DNA from: Mycobacterium asiaticum DSM 44297
GTDB taxonomy: Bacteria > Actinomycetota > Actinomycetes > Mycobacteriales > Mycobacteriaceae
Assembly: GCF_000613245.1 (NCBI RefSeq)
Contig: NZ_HG964936.1
Location: forward strand, 640,175-704,174
Reading direction: 5' to 3'
DNA length: 64,000 nt
In this document: piece after piece, positions 8,720 to 19,328 of the stretch
Numbering within the stretch: the first letter of the stretch is position 1
How the letters are laid out: every line of letters begins with the position of its first letter
Notes under the pieces: generated by a model
Database searches by the model: none
The model's input: the letters and a program-made list of their open reading frames with translations, nothing else
What the model was told of the DNA's origin: nothing
Made by a program: the position numbers and the translations under genes

Positions 8720-9256
8720 GTGGCTCGTTTGGGTGACACCGAGGCGGCTGAAGCCGCCCTGATGAGGGCGCTCTACGACGAGCATGCCGCGGTTCTGTGG
8801 CGCTATGCGTTGCGGCTGACCGGAGGTGACGCCAGTCACGCCGAGGATGTCGTGCAAGAGACGCTGGTGCGGGCCTGGCAGCATCCGGAGGTCGTCAGCG
8901 ACACCGAGCGGTCGGCGCGAGCATGGTTGTTCACCGTGGCGCGCAACCTGATCATCGACGATCGGCGCAGCGCGCGGTATCGCAACACCGCCGGATCGAT
9001 CGACGACGCCAACGTTCCGGAGCACTCCAGCCCGGACGAAGTGAACGCGGCCTTGGACCGGCTGCTGATCGCCGATGCGATGACGCAACTTTCGGCCGAA
9101 CATCGCGCCGTGATCGAGCGGTCCTACTACCGTGGCTGGACCACCACACAAATAGCAAACGACTTGGGGATCGCAGAGGGGACCGTGAAGTCGCGTCTGC
9201 ACTACGCAGTGCGGGCGCTGCGCCTGACCCTGCAAGAACTTGGAGTCACGAGGTGA
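8720..9256 (+). CDS. sigL: ECF RNA polymerase sigma factor SigL
   Basis: Extracytoplasmic-function sigma factor of 178 aa homologous to Mtb Rv0735. Region 2 covers about residues 18-85 (ALYDEHAAVLWRYALRLTGG; the DNA-melting RAWLFTVARNLIIDDRRS). Region 4 covers about 115-170, with the helix-turn-helix WTTTQIANDLGIAEGTVKSR. It starts with GTG after a GGAGGTGATC ribosome site. In Mtb SigL controls itself, cell-envelope/PDIM-related genes and secreted thiol proteins. The anti-sigma factor gene rslA follows 6 bp later in the same operon. Confidence 0.93.
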   Translation: MARLGDTEAAEAALMRALYDEHAAVLWRYALRLTGGDASHAEDVVQETLVRAWQHPEVVSDTERSARAWLFTVARNLIIDDRRSARYRNTAGSIDDANVPEHSSPDEVNAALDRLLIADAMTQLSAEHRAVIERSYYRGWTTTQIANDLGIAEGTVKSRLHYAVRALRLTLQELGVTR

Positions 9257-9262
9257 CAGGAC

Positions 9263-9955
9263 ATGAATGACGTGAGTACGCACCACTACGCGACCTGGGA
9301 TGCCGCGTACGTGCTGGGTTCGCTGTCGGCCCTCGAGCGGCGTGAATTCGAGGCACATCTGGCGGAGTGCCCGTCGTGCCGAGCGGCGGTCGCCGAACTG
9401 AGCGGCGTTCCGGCCCTGCTCTCGCAATTGAGCCGGGAGGACGTCGCCGCGATAGACGAGTCCGGCCGTGGGCCGGAGATCTCGCCGCGCCTGCTGCCGT
9501 CGTTGTTGCAGACGGTGCGCTGGCGTCGGCGCCGCGCGCGGGTGACGACATGGGTGGCCGCTGCCGCTGCGGCCGTGGTGCTGGGTATCGGTGTGCTGGT
9601 GGGCATTAATGGCGATGTGTCGCTGCATTCGCATCCGGGAACCGCCACGGCGCAACCGATGGCTCAGGTGGGCACCCAACTGCTGACGTCGACGGTCTCA
9701 GTCAGCAGTCAGCACTGGGGAACGTTCATCAACCTGCAGTGCTTCTGCCTGGCCCCACCGGACGCGCATCACGACACCCTGGCCATGGTGGTGGTGGGGC
9801 GTGACGGCAGCCAAACCCGGCTGGCTACCTGGGTGGCCGCACCGGGCCACACGGCGAAACTGGCCGGCAGCATCGCCACCCCGGTCGAGCAGATCGCGTC
9901 GGTCCAGGTGGTTGCCGCTGACAGTGGCAAGGTGCTGCTGGAACGTTCGCTTTAA
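9263..9955 (+). CDS. rslA: Anti-sigma-L factor RslA (zinc-associated, membrane-anchored)
   Basis: Protein of 230 aa homologous to Mtb Rv0736. The cytoplasmic N-terminal ZAS domain has the H-x3-C-x2-C motif at His32, Cys36 and Cys39 (HLAECPSC). This binds zinc and releases the sigma factor on oxidation in the Mtb protein. A single hydrophobic segment at about residues 93-114 would anchor it in the membrane, followed by an extracytoplasmic domain of about 115 residues. It sequesters SigL until a signal arrives. Co-transcribed with sigL and, 7 bp downstream, a MarR-type regulator. Confidence 0.9.
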   Translation: MNDVSTHHYATWDAAYVLGSLSALERREFEAHLAECPSCRAAVAELSGVPALLSQLSREDVAAIDESGRGPEISPRLLPSLLQTVRWRRRRARVTTWVAAAAAAVVLGIGVLVGINGDVSLHSHPGTATAQPMAQVGTQLLTSTVSVSSQHWGTFINLQCFCLAPPDAHHDTLAMVVVGRDGSQTRLATWVAAPGHTAKLAGSIATPVEQIASVQVVAADSGKVLLERSL

Positions 9956-9962
9956 TAGGTGC

Positions 9963-10463
9963 GTGACCGATTCCGCCAAGCGCGATCCGATCGCTGCCGC
10001 GCGGGACAACTGGGAGCGCGCCGGCTGGGGCGACGTCTCGCAGGGCATGGTCGCGGTGACATCGGTGATGCGTGCCCACCAGATTCTGCTGGCGCGCGTC
10101 GAAAATGCTTTGCGGCCCTACGATTTGAGCTTCTCCCGGTACGAGTTGTTGCGGCTGCTGGCTTTCAGCCGTACCGGTGCGCTGCCGATCACCAAGGCCT
10201 CGGACCGGCTGCAGGTGCATGTCACCAGCGTCACCCATGCGATCCGCCGGCTCGAGGCCGACGGCCTGGTGCAGCGGGTGCCGCATCCCACCGACGGCCG
10301 GACCACGTTGGTGCAGATCACCGAGCTGGGCCGCTCGACGGTGGAGGACGCGACGGTCACGCTGAACGAACAGGTCTTCGCCGATATCGGGATGGGGCCC
10401 GACGAGTCACAGGCGCTGGTGTCGTCGATCGAGACGCTGCGACGCCATGCGGGGGATTTCTAG
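9963..10463 (+). CDS. MarR-family transcriptional regulator
   Basis: Regulator of 166 aa homologous to Mtb Rv0737. The winged helix-turn-helix spans about residues 55-120, with recognition helix region TKASDRLQVHVTSVTHAIRR and wing PHPTDGRTTLVQIT. The GTG start at 9963 follows rslA by 7 bp, so it is the third gene of the sigL operon. MarR proteins bind short palindromes and usually respond to small ligands. Its target is not known; the valine-catabolism operon it faces has an 18-bp palindrome upstream, which is a possible but unproven target. Confidence 0.88.
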   Translation: MTDSAKRDPIAAARDNWERAGWGDVSQGMVAVTSVMRAHQILLARVENALRPYDLSFSRYELLRLLAFSRTGALPITKASDRLQVHVTSVTHAIRRLEADGLVQRVPHPTDGRTTLVQITELGRSTVEDATVTLNEQVFADIGMGPDESQALVSSIETLRRHAGDF

Positions 10464-10487
10464 ACCGTCCGCCGAGCGCACCCTCCC

Positions 10488-10547
10488 GCCGAGCGTCACG
10501 CCAGAGTGACGCTCGCAGTCGACAGCCACGCTGGCGTGACGCTCGGC
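10488..10547. terminator. Inverted repeat between convergent operons, possible bidirectional terminator
   Basis: GCCGAGCGTCACGCCA at 10488-10503 is matched perfectly by TGGCGTGACGCTCGGC at 10532-10547, giving a 16-bp stem with a 28-base loop. A smaller internal repeat (GCGTCAC...GTGACGC) offers an alternative hairpin. It lies between the stops of the marR and mmsB genes and has no T-run. GC-rich hairpins without T-tails are common at mycobacterial gene ends. Confidence 0.5.
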
Positions 10548-10573
10548 ATCAGGACAGGCGGTACGCGTGGCCC

Positions 10574-11452
10574 TCAGGGCCCGCGCAGCGTTTCGATGAT
10601 CGCGCTGAAGTCCTTATCACCGTGGTCTGCGGCGAATTTGGCATAGATCTCGGCGGCATGGGTGCCCAGTGGTGCGATCGAACCAGTGGACGCGACCGCG
10701 TCCATCGCCAAGCCCAGGTCCTTGTTCATCAGCGCGGTCGCGAAGCCTGGCTGGAAGTCGTTATTGGCCGGTGACGCCGGAACCGGGCCGGGCACAGGAC
10801 AATTGGTGTGCACTGCCCAGCAGTTGCCGGTTGCGCCGGTGATGACGTCGAAGAGGGACTGCGCCGACAGGCCGAGCCTCTCGGCCAGCACAAAGGCCTC
10901 GCCGATGGCGATCTGCTGCACGGCGAGCACCATGTTGTTGCAGACCTTGGCGGCCTGGCCGGCACCGGCCGCGCCGCAGTGAATGATCTTGCCCGCCATG
11001 GGCTCCAGCACCGGCCGCGCGCGCTCGAGTGCCGCTTCGTCGCCGCCGACCATGAACGCCAACGTCCCGGCCACCGCTCCCTTCACTCCGCCGGAAACGG
11101 GAGCGTCGAGTTGCGCCATGCCATGTCCTTCTGCCAGCGCGTGCACCTCGCGCGCGTCGTCCACCGAGATGGTGGAGCTGTCGATGAACAACGCACCGGA
11201 TTGCGCGACCGGCAGCACGTCGGCGTAACAGCGTTTGACGACTTCGCCGTTGGGCAGCATGGTAATCACGACGTCGGCCTCGGCCACCGCTTCCGGGGCG
11301 CTGGCGAACACCGCCGCGCCGCGCTCGGCGGCGGTGTCCGCGGCGGCCGGCACCGGGTCGTAGCCACGTACGACATGGCCCGCCGCAAGCAGATTCGCCG
11401 ACATCGGTCCGCCCATGTGGCCGAGTCCCAGGAAAGCGACCTTCAGCGACAA
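10574..11452 (-). CDS. mmsB: 3-hydroxyisobutyrate dehydrogenase
   Basis: NAD-dependent beta-hydroxyacid dehydrogenase of 292 aa (Mtb Rv0751c). It oxidises 3-hydroxyisobutyrate to methylmalonate semialdehyde in valine degradation. The N-terminal Rossmann motif FLGLGHMGGPM is at residues 7-17, the substrate motif DAPVSGGVKGA is near the middle and the catalytic Lys is in the AAKVCNN region. It is the last gene of mmsA-fadE9-mmsB on the minus strand, and its product is the substrate of MmsA in the same operon. Confidence 0.92.
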   Translation of the reverse strand: MSLKVAFLGLGHMGGPMSANLLAAGHVVRGYDPVPAAADTAAERGAAVFASAPEAVAEADVVITMLPNGEVVKRCYADVLPVAQSGALFIDSSTISVDDAREVHALAEGHGMAQLDAPVSGGVKGAVAGTLAFMVGGDEAALERARPVLEPMAGKIIHCGAAGAGQAAKVCNNMVLAVQQIAIGEAFVLAERLGLSAQSLFDVITGATGNCWAVHTNCPVPGPVPASPANNDFQPGFATALMNKDLGLAMDAVASTGSIAPLGTHAAEIYAKFAADHGDKDFSAIIETLRGP

Positions 11453-11467
11453 CTCTCGCCCGCCCTT

Positions 11468-12628
11468 CTATGCGCTGGCTCGAAACCGGGTGGCTTCGGC
11501 CCGGCCGATGACCACTCGCATGATCTCGTTGGTCCCTTCCAGGATTCGATGCACCCGCAGATCGCGCACGATCTTCTCCAGACCATACTCGCGCAGGTAG
11601 CCGTAGCCACCGTGCAGTTGCAGCGCCTTGTCGGCGACCTCGAAACAGGTGTCGGTGACATAGCGCTTGGCCATCGCGCACAGCTCGACCTTGTCGGCGG
11701 CATCCTCGTCGAGGGCATTTGCCGCTCGCCACAGCATCATTCGCGAGGTCTCCAACCCGGTGGCCATGTCGGCCAGCGTGAAGCGCACCGTGGGTTCATC
11801 GAGCAGGGCAGAGCCGAACGCCTGGCGCTCCCGCACGTAGGCGCCCGCCTTGTCAAAGGCGGCCTGCGCCCCGCCGAGCGAGCACGCCGCGATATTGAGC
11901 CGGCCGCCGTTCAGCCCGTTCATTGCGATGCCGAAACCGGTGCCTTCACCGTCCGAGCCGCCCAGCATGGCGTCCGCCGGTACCCGCACGCCGTCGAGCA
12001 CGACTTGTGCCGTCGGTTGGGCATGCCAGCCCATCTTCTCCTCAAGCGCGCCGAAACTCAGTCCAGCAGTGCCCTTCTCGACGATGAACGCCGAGATGCC
12101 GCGCGGGCCCTCACTTCCGGTGCGGGCCATGACGACATAGACATCGGAGGCGCCCGCGCCGGAGATGAACTGCTTCACGCCGTCGAGGACGTAGTCGGAA
12201 CCTTGCTTGACCGCGCGGGTACTCAGCGCACTGGCGTCGGAGCCGGCACCCGGCTCGGTCAGGCAGTAGCTGGCGATGACATCCATGGAAGCCAGCCGCG
12301 GCACCCACGCCTTGCGCTGTTCGTCGGTGCCAAAGCGGTCGATCATCCAGGCACACATGTTGTGGATCGATAAGAATGCGGCCGTGACGGGGTCGGCGGT
12401 GGCCAGCTGCTCGAAAATGCGCACCCCGTCCAGGCGGCGTAGCCCGCTCCCGCCCACGTCGTCGCGGCAGTAGATCGCGGCCATCCCGAGTTCGGCGGCC
12501 TCACGCAGCACGTCGGTCGGGAAGTGTTTGGTGGCATCCCATTCCAGGGCGTACGGGGCGATGCGCTTCTCGGCGAACGCTGCGGCCGTCTCGGTGATGA
12601 CCCGTTCGTCGTCGTTGAGAGTGAACAT
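11468..12628 (-). CDS. fadE9: Acyl-CoA dehydrogenase FadE9 (isobutyryl-CoA dehydrogenase-like)
   Basis: FAD-dependent acyl-CoA dehydrogenase of 386 aa (Mtb Rv0752c). All three family regions are present: an N-terminal helical domain, a central beta domain with CLTEPGAGSDASAL, and a C-terminal helical domain ending in the QLHGGYGYLREYGLEKIVRD signature. In this operon the likely substrate is isobutyryl-CoA from valine, giving methacrylyl-CoA. The substrate assignment comes from context. Flanked by mmsA (7 bp upstream) and mmsB (15 bp downstream), all on the minus strand. Confidence 0.92.
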   Translation of the reverse strand: MFTLNDDERVITETAAAFAEKRIAPYALEWDATKHFPTDVLREAAELGMAAIYCRDDVGGSGLRRLDGVRIFEQLATADPVTAAFLSIHNMCAWMIDRFGTDEQRKAWVPRLASMDVIASYCLTEPGAGSDASALSTRAVKQGSDYVLDGVKQFISGAGASDVYVVMARTGSEGPRGISAFIVEKGTAGLSFGALEEKMGWHAQPTAQVVLDGVRVPADAMLGGSDGEGTGFGIAMNGLNGGRLNIAACSLGGAQAAFDKAGAYVRERQAFGSALLDEPTVRFTLADMATGLETSRMMLWRAANALDEDAADKVELCAMAKRYVTDTCFEVADKALQLHGGYGYLREYGLEKIVRDLRVHRILEGTNEIMRVVIGRAEATRFRASA

Positions 12629-12635
12629 TGCTTTT

Positions 12636-14156
12636 CTAATTCATTGTGGGGATGACGAATTCGGCACCGTCTTTGATGCCGGATGGCCAGCGCGAGGTGA
12701 CGGTCTTGACCTTGGTGTAGAACTGGATCGAGGCTGGGCCGTGCTGGTTGAGGTCGCCGAAACCGGAGCGCTTCCAGCCGCCAAAGGTGTGGTAGGCCAC
12801 CGGAACCGGAATCGGGACGTTGACGCCGACCATCCCCACCTGCACCCGGGAGACGAAGTCGCGGGCGGTGTCGCCATCGCGAGTGAAAACCGCTACACCG
12901 TTACCGTATTCGTGCTCGGACGGCAGGCGCAGGGCCTCTTCATAGTCATGGGCGCGCACGATGCACAGCACCGGGCCGAAGATCTCGTCGGTGTAGATCG
13001 ACATCTCGGGGGTCACGTGGTCGAACAGCGTGGGACCGATGAAGAATCCACCCTCGAGGTTGGCGTCGCCGAAGGTCAGGTCGTCGCTGGCGCGCTCGCG
13101 CCCGTCGATGACGAGCTCCGCTCCGGCGTCCACGCCCTGGGCGATGTAGTCACGGACCCGGGTCAGCGCCGCCTCGGTGACCAGCGGGCCGTAGTCGGCC
13201 TTGGGGTCCAGGCTGTGACCGACACGCAAGCCGTTGATCCGCTCAATCAGCCTGGCGCGCAACCGATCCGCGGTCTGCTCGCCGACCGGGACGGCGACGC
13301 TGATCGCCATGCAACGTTCACCGGCACTGCCGTAGCCGGCGCCGATAAGGGCGTCGACGGCCTGGTCGAGGTCGGCGTCGGGCATCACGATCATGTGGTT
13401 CTTGGCACCCCCGAAACATTGCGACCGCTTGCCGGTAGCCGCCGAGGTGGAGTAGATGTACTGCGCGATGTCCGAGCTACCGACGAAACCCACCGCCTGG
13501 ATGTCGGGGTGGTGCAGGATCGCGTCGACGGCTTCCTTGTCGCCGTGCACGACCTGGAAAACCCCGGGTGGCAAGCCGGCCTCGGTGAACAGCTCCGCCA
13601 ACCGCACCGGAACCGACGGGTCCCGCTCACTTGGCTTGAGAATGAATGCGTTTCCGCACGCGAGAGCGGGGCCGGCCTTCCACAGCGGGATCATCGCGGG
13701 AAAGTTGAACGGGGTGATGCCCGCCACCACGCCCAACGGCTGGCGCAGCGAGTAGACGTCGATGCCGGGACCGGCACCCTCGGTGTAGTCGCCCTTGAGC
13801 AGATGCGGAATGCCGATGCAGAACTCGATCACCTCGATGCCGCGCTGGACGTCACCGCGGGAGTCGGCCACTGTCTTGCCGTGCTCGAGGGACAGTAGCT
13901 CGGCCAGCTCGTCGATGTTCTTGTTGACCAGGTCGACGAACCGCATCAGCACCCGGGCACGGCGCTGTGGATTCCATGCTGCCCAGTCCTTTTGGGCCCG
14001 CGCTGCGGATGCCACCGCGGCGTCGATGTCGGGCTGGCCGGCCATCGGGACGGCTGCCTGCACCTCGCCGGTGCTGGGATTGAGGACGTCGGCGGTGCGG
14101 GTGGACTGGCCGGCGGTGCGCTGCCCATCGATGAAATGCGAAATCTGCGTGGTCAT
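12636..14156 (-). CDS. mmsA: Methylmalonate-semialdehyde dehydrogenase (CoA-acylating)
   Basis: Aldehyde dehydrogenase of 506 aa (Mtb Rv0753c). It converts methylmalonate semialdehyde plus CoA and NAD to propionyl-CoA and CO2. Seen: the ALDH cofactor region with FVGSSDIAQYIYSTSAA, the catalytic Cys in SAGERCMAIS and the family motif ITPFNFPAMIPLWK. It is the first gene of the valine operon. The start ATG at 14156 lies 36 bp from an operator-like palindrome. The propionyl-CoA produced feeds methyl-branched lipid synthesis in mycobacteria. Confidence 0.94.
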   Translation of the reverse strand: MTTQISHFIDGQRTAGQSTRTADVLNPSTGEVQAAVPMAGQPDIDAAVASAARAQKDWAAWNPQRRARVLMRFVDLVNKNIDELAELLSLEHGKTVADSRGDVQRGIEVIEFCIGIPHLLKGDYTEGAGPGIDVYSLRQPLGVVAGITPFNFPAMIPLWKAGPALACGNAFILKPSERDPSVPVRLAELFTEAGLPPGVFQVVHGDKEAVDAILHHPDIQAVGFVGSSDIAQYIYSTSAATGKRSQCFGGAKNHMIVMPDADLDQAVDALIGAGYGSAGERCMAISVAVPVGEQTADRLRARLIERINGLRVGHSLDPKADYGPLVTEAALTRVRDYIAQGVDAGAELVIDGRERASDDLTFGDANLEGGFFIGPTLFDHVTPEMSIYTDEIFGPVLCIVRAHDYEEALRLPSEHEYGNGVAVFTRDGDTARDFVSRVQVGMVGVNVPIPVPVAYHTFGGWKRSGFGDLNQHGPASIQFYTKVKTVTSRWPSGIKDGAEFVIPTMN

Positions 14157-14191
14157 GGTTGTCCCGGAGAAGTGAGGAAGGGTTTTAGGGA

Positions 14192-14209
14192 TACTTGGAT
14201 ATCCTAGTA
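14192..14209. promoter_or_regulatory. Operator-like 18-bp palindrome upstream of mmsA
   Basis: TACTTGGATATCCTAGTA is a palindrome except for one T/T pair, centred on the perfect GGATATCC. It is 36-53 bp upstream of the mmsA start codon, in the expected promoter zone. Its size and symmetry fit a TetR- or MarR-type operator. The bound regulator is not identified; the MarR gene at the other end of this operon is one candidate. Confidence 0.5.
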
Positions 14210-14260
14210 ACTCCGGCGCAGCGCTGCAAGAAACGGGCTTTCTCGCAGGTCAAACAAGAA

Positions 14261-16135
14261 TTATGTCGGCAACGAGTCGAAGACGACTGTCCCGATGCCG
14301 GCCGGCAGGTAGGAGTGGTAAATCGGCATCAGCGTGTAGGGGTAGTTCCCGGTATTGAAGAATCCGCCCGCCATCGTGGAGACCGTCGCCCGCGTGGCAT
14401 TGATGCCCCCGCCCGCTATCTGGTTGTAGATGACGGTATCGCCCACCAGGACAGTGATTCTCGTTCCAGCCGGAAGTGGCTGGCCCGGCGGAATGTTCTG
14501 CAGGTCTGCGGGCAGCAGGTTGCTGGGAATCGCGCCGTTGACACCGCCGGTATCGACGACGCTGATGCTCACCGGTTGCACAACGGTGTTGTTGACCATG
14601 ATCCGCAGCCCGTTGGTGAAGGGTGATCCGGTGACATGGGCAACCTCGGGAAATGGGTTGTTGCCGAACTGGAAGTAATGTCCGGGCTGGTTGACCAGGA
14701 TGCCGTTGGCCAATACGCCGGGCAGCTGCTGCACGGCAACGGTGGAGAAGGTCGGGTCGTTCACGTTGGTCCCGACCCCGATCAGGCTTTCCGGCCGTAC
14801 CGGCGTGCCGTTGTAGACCTCGGAGGTGATGACGCCGACGGTCGTCGGCTGGGTCATGATTCCGTTTCCGAAGTTGAGCGCCGCCCTGTAGACGTTGTAG
14901 GTAACCACTGTTGAGTCTCCGGGGCTGCCGAAGTTGTAGGTGAGGCCACTTTGGATTGGGGAGCCCAGGGCCGCCAGATCGACGTCCTGTGGGGCGAACA
15001 GCAGGGCGTTGGAGCCGGTGTCGACGGTTGCCTGCACAAACGGTCCGCCGTCGACGGAGACCTGCAGCGTCGGGCGGGTGGCGTGCATCGTCAACTGGAC
15101 GGCGGCCGGTCCGCCGTTGGCGCCGGTGGACCCGGCTTGCCCCAGCAACTGGCCACCGATGCCACCAGAGCCGCCGAGACCGGAGATGACGCCGCCGGTG
15201 CCGCCGCCGCCGCCGTTGCCGATCAGGTGTCCGCCGTTGCCGCCCAGTCCGCCGTTGGCGAAGGCGCCACCCGTGCCGCCGGTGCCGCCGTCGCCGAACC
15301 ATTGCGCGCTGCCGCCGGTGCCACCCATTCCGTAGGGCCCGCCGGTGCCGCCGGCACCGCCGTTGCCCCACAGCAGGCCACCAATGCCCCCGGTCCCGCC
15401 GGTTCCGCCCGGAAGAACGGTGCCGACGGGGTTGTACATGAACGTCCCGCCCTGGCCGCCGGCCCCGCCGTCACCGAAGAACAGTGCATTGCCGCCGGCG
15501 CCACCTGTGCCGGTCCAGCCGCCGAGTCCGCCGGTTCCGCCGTTGCCCCACAACAATCCGCCGGTGCCGCCGGTCCCGCCGGCCGCGCCGAGCCCACCCA
15601 TCCCGCCCGTGCCGCCGCTGCCGATCAATCCGGCCGGGCCGCCGGCGCCGCCCACCACCCCGTCGGTGACGCTGGCGCCGCCACGACCGCCGTTACCCCA
15701 CAGGATGCCGCCCGCGCCGCCACCCGTTCCGATGCCGGTCGCGGTGGTGATGCCGTCGGCGCCGTCGCCGATCAGCGGCCGCCCCAGCAGCGTGTTGGTC
15801 GGCGCATTGATAAGCGCCAGTACCTCTTCCTCAAGGGTTTGCAGCGGGCTCGCGTTGGCCGCCTCGGCCGCTGCGTAGGCACGCACACCCGCGTTGAGCG
15901 CTTCCACCAGTTGGCTGTGAAACGCCGCAGCCTGGGTGCTCAGCGCCTGATAGACCGTCCCCTGCTGGGCGAACAGTGCCGCGATCGCCGCCGACACCTC
16001 ATCGGCGGCGGCTGCTGCGATGGCGGTCGTGGGAGCGGCCGCAGCCGTGTGCGCGGAACGGATCGTCGCGCCCAAGTTTTCCAGGCTCGTCGCCGCGTCC
16101 GCCACCGACGCCGGCACCACGGTCACGAAAGACAT
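14261..16135 (-). CDS. PE_PGRS protein with C-terminal aspartic protease domain (PecA-like)
   Basis: Protein of 624 aa. Residues 1-100 are a PE domain, with the type VII export signal YxxxE at Tyr87-Glu91, followed by the linker GRPLIGDGADG at 118-128. Residues about 131-345 are the Gly-Ala-rich PGRS repeat. Residues about 350-624 are a non-repetitive domain with two aspartic-protease motifs, DTGS at 372-375 and DTGG at 528-531. This matches the pepsin-like domain described in PecA/PE_PGRS35-type proteins. It is presumably exported by an ESX system and cell-surface associated. It sits where Mtb has PE_PGRS11 (Rv0754), but on the opposite strand. Repeat regions are prone to assembly error. Confidence 0.88.
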   Translation of the reverse strand: MSFVTVVPASVADAATSLENLGATIRSAHTAAAAPTTAIAAAAADEVSAAIAALFAQQGTVYQALSTQAAAFHSQLVEALNAGVRAYAAAEAANASPLQTLEEEVLALINAPTNTLLGRPLIGDGADGITTATGIGTGGGAGGILWGNGGRGGASVTDGVVGGAGGPAGLIGSGGTGGMGGLGAAGGTGGTGGLLWGNGGTGGLGGWTGTGGAGGNALFFGDGGAGGQGGTFMYNPVGTVLPGGTGGTGGIGGLLWGNGGAGGTGGPYGMGGTGGSAQWFGDGGTGGTGGAFANGGLGGNGGHLIGNGGGGGTGGVISGLGGSGGIGGQLLGQAGSTGANGGPAAVQLTMHATRPTLQVSVDGGPFVQATVDTGSNALLFAPQDVDLAALGSPIQSGLTYNFGSPGDSTVVTYNVYRAALNFGNGIMTQPTTVGVITSEVYNGTPVRPESLIGVGTNVNDPTFSTVAVQQLPGVLANGILVNQPGHYFQFGNNPFPEVAHVTGSPFTNGLRIMVNNTVVQPVSISVVDTGGVNGAIPSNLLPADLQNIPPGQPLPAGTRITVLVGDTVIYNQIAGGGINATRATVSTMAGGFFNTGNYPYTLMPIYHSYLPAGIGTVVFDSLPT

Positions 16136-16239
16136 CGGCCCACCCCGTCGTGATCATCCGGTCGCGGCCCGACCGGCAACCATCGGATGGTAGCTAGTCG
16201 ATTCACCAAAAATAGTGATTTCGACGGCAACTCGCGTGG

Positions 16240-16737
16240 CTACGGGCAGGTCGCGTCGACTTCGAAGGTCTTGCTGACCTGTTGTCCGGCGTTGTCGACA
16301 CCGGTGGCTGTGCCGGTGATCTGATAGCCCTTGCCATTCTTGGTTGCCTTGGCGCTGTTTCCGGGAGCGCCCTCGGTGAAGCTGAGCACCACACCGTCGA
16401 CGGTGCCCAGACCGGCGCTGTGTACCGCCGATGCGTCCTGCTCGAGCCCGACGATGACACCCGTCATCATGTCACCGATCGCGATGGAGAACCTGCCCTG
16501 GTTGGTGTCGCACACCACCGGCCCGCTGACATTCTGCGGCTGGCCGCCGATGATAACGCGGGTCTCGCCGGCGGCCGCCGGGGTGGCGCTCGCCGGCGCA
16601 GGGCTGGAACTGACGGCCGCGCTGGCGGACGCCGCGCCGGACGACGAAGGGGCCGAGGATTTTTCGTCATTAGAACACCCGGCCATACCGGCCACCAGAG
16701 TCGCCGCACCAACGGCAATCAACAGATCACGCTTCAC
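16240..16737 (-). CDS. LpqH-family (19-kDa antigen-like) lipoprotein
   Basis: Precursor of 165 aa. The signal peptide ends in a lipobox around VAGMAGC, giving a lipidated Cys at residue 21, followed by a Ser/Ala/Pro-rich linker at about 25-55. The rest matches the LpqH fold: VIIGGQPQNVSGPVVCDT, SAGLGTVDGVVLSF and GKGYQITGTATGVDNAGQQ, with the two conserved Cys. LpqH proteins are surface lipoproteins and TLR2 agonists with no known enzymatic activity. True Mtb lpqH is at Rv3763, so this is probably a paralogue. It lies upstream of rmlC on the same strand; a small hairpin (TCCGCT...AGCGGA, 16766-16781) is in its leader. Confidence 0.82.
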   Translation of the reverse strand: MKRDLLIAVGAATLVAGMAGCSNDEKSSAPSSSGAASASAAVSSSPAPASATPAAAGETRVIIGGQPQNVSGPVVCDTNQGRFSIAIGDMMTGVIVGLEQDASAVHSAGLGTVDGVVLSFTEGAPGNSAKATKNGKGYQITGTATGVDNAGQQVSKTFEVDATCP

Positions 16738-16829
16738 CGAATTCTCCTTGCCCGAGGTTTTTCACTCCGCTGCGTAGCGGACGTGCCTTGCAGTATCTAC
16801 GGTCAAGGAACTGTCGTACAGATGTCTAT

Positions 16830-19307
<2,478 letters not shown>

Positions 19308-19328
19308 TTGCCCACCTATACCCGTCTT

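Noticed and set aside
10808..12373. 521-codon plus-strand frame
   Set aside because: Antisense to mmsB and fadE9, both clear enzymes with motifs; no domain in the plus frame.
12528..13898. 456-codon plus-strand frame
   Set aside because: Antisense to mmsA; composition is that of a shadow frame.
15100..15780. Tandem repeat as a separate mobile or satellite element
   Set aside because: The repeats are the GGxGG-coding PGRS part of the PE_PGRS gene.
14951..16153. 400-codon plus-strand frame rich in Gly/Ala/Pro
   Set aside because: Antisense of the PGRS repeat, which keeps several frames open.
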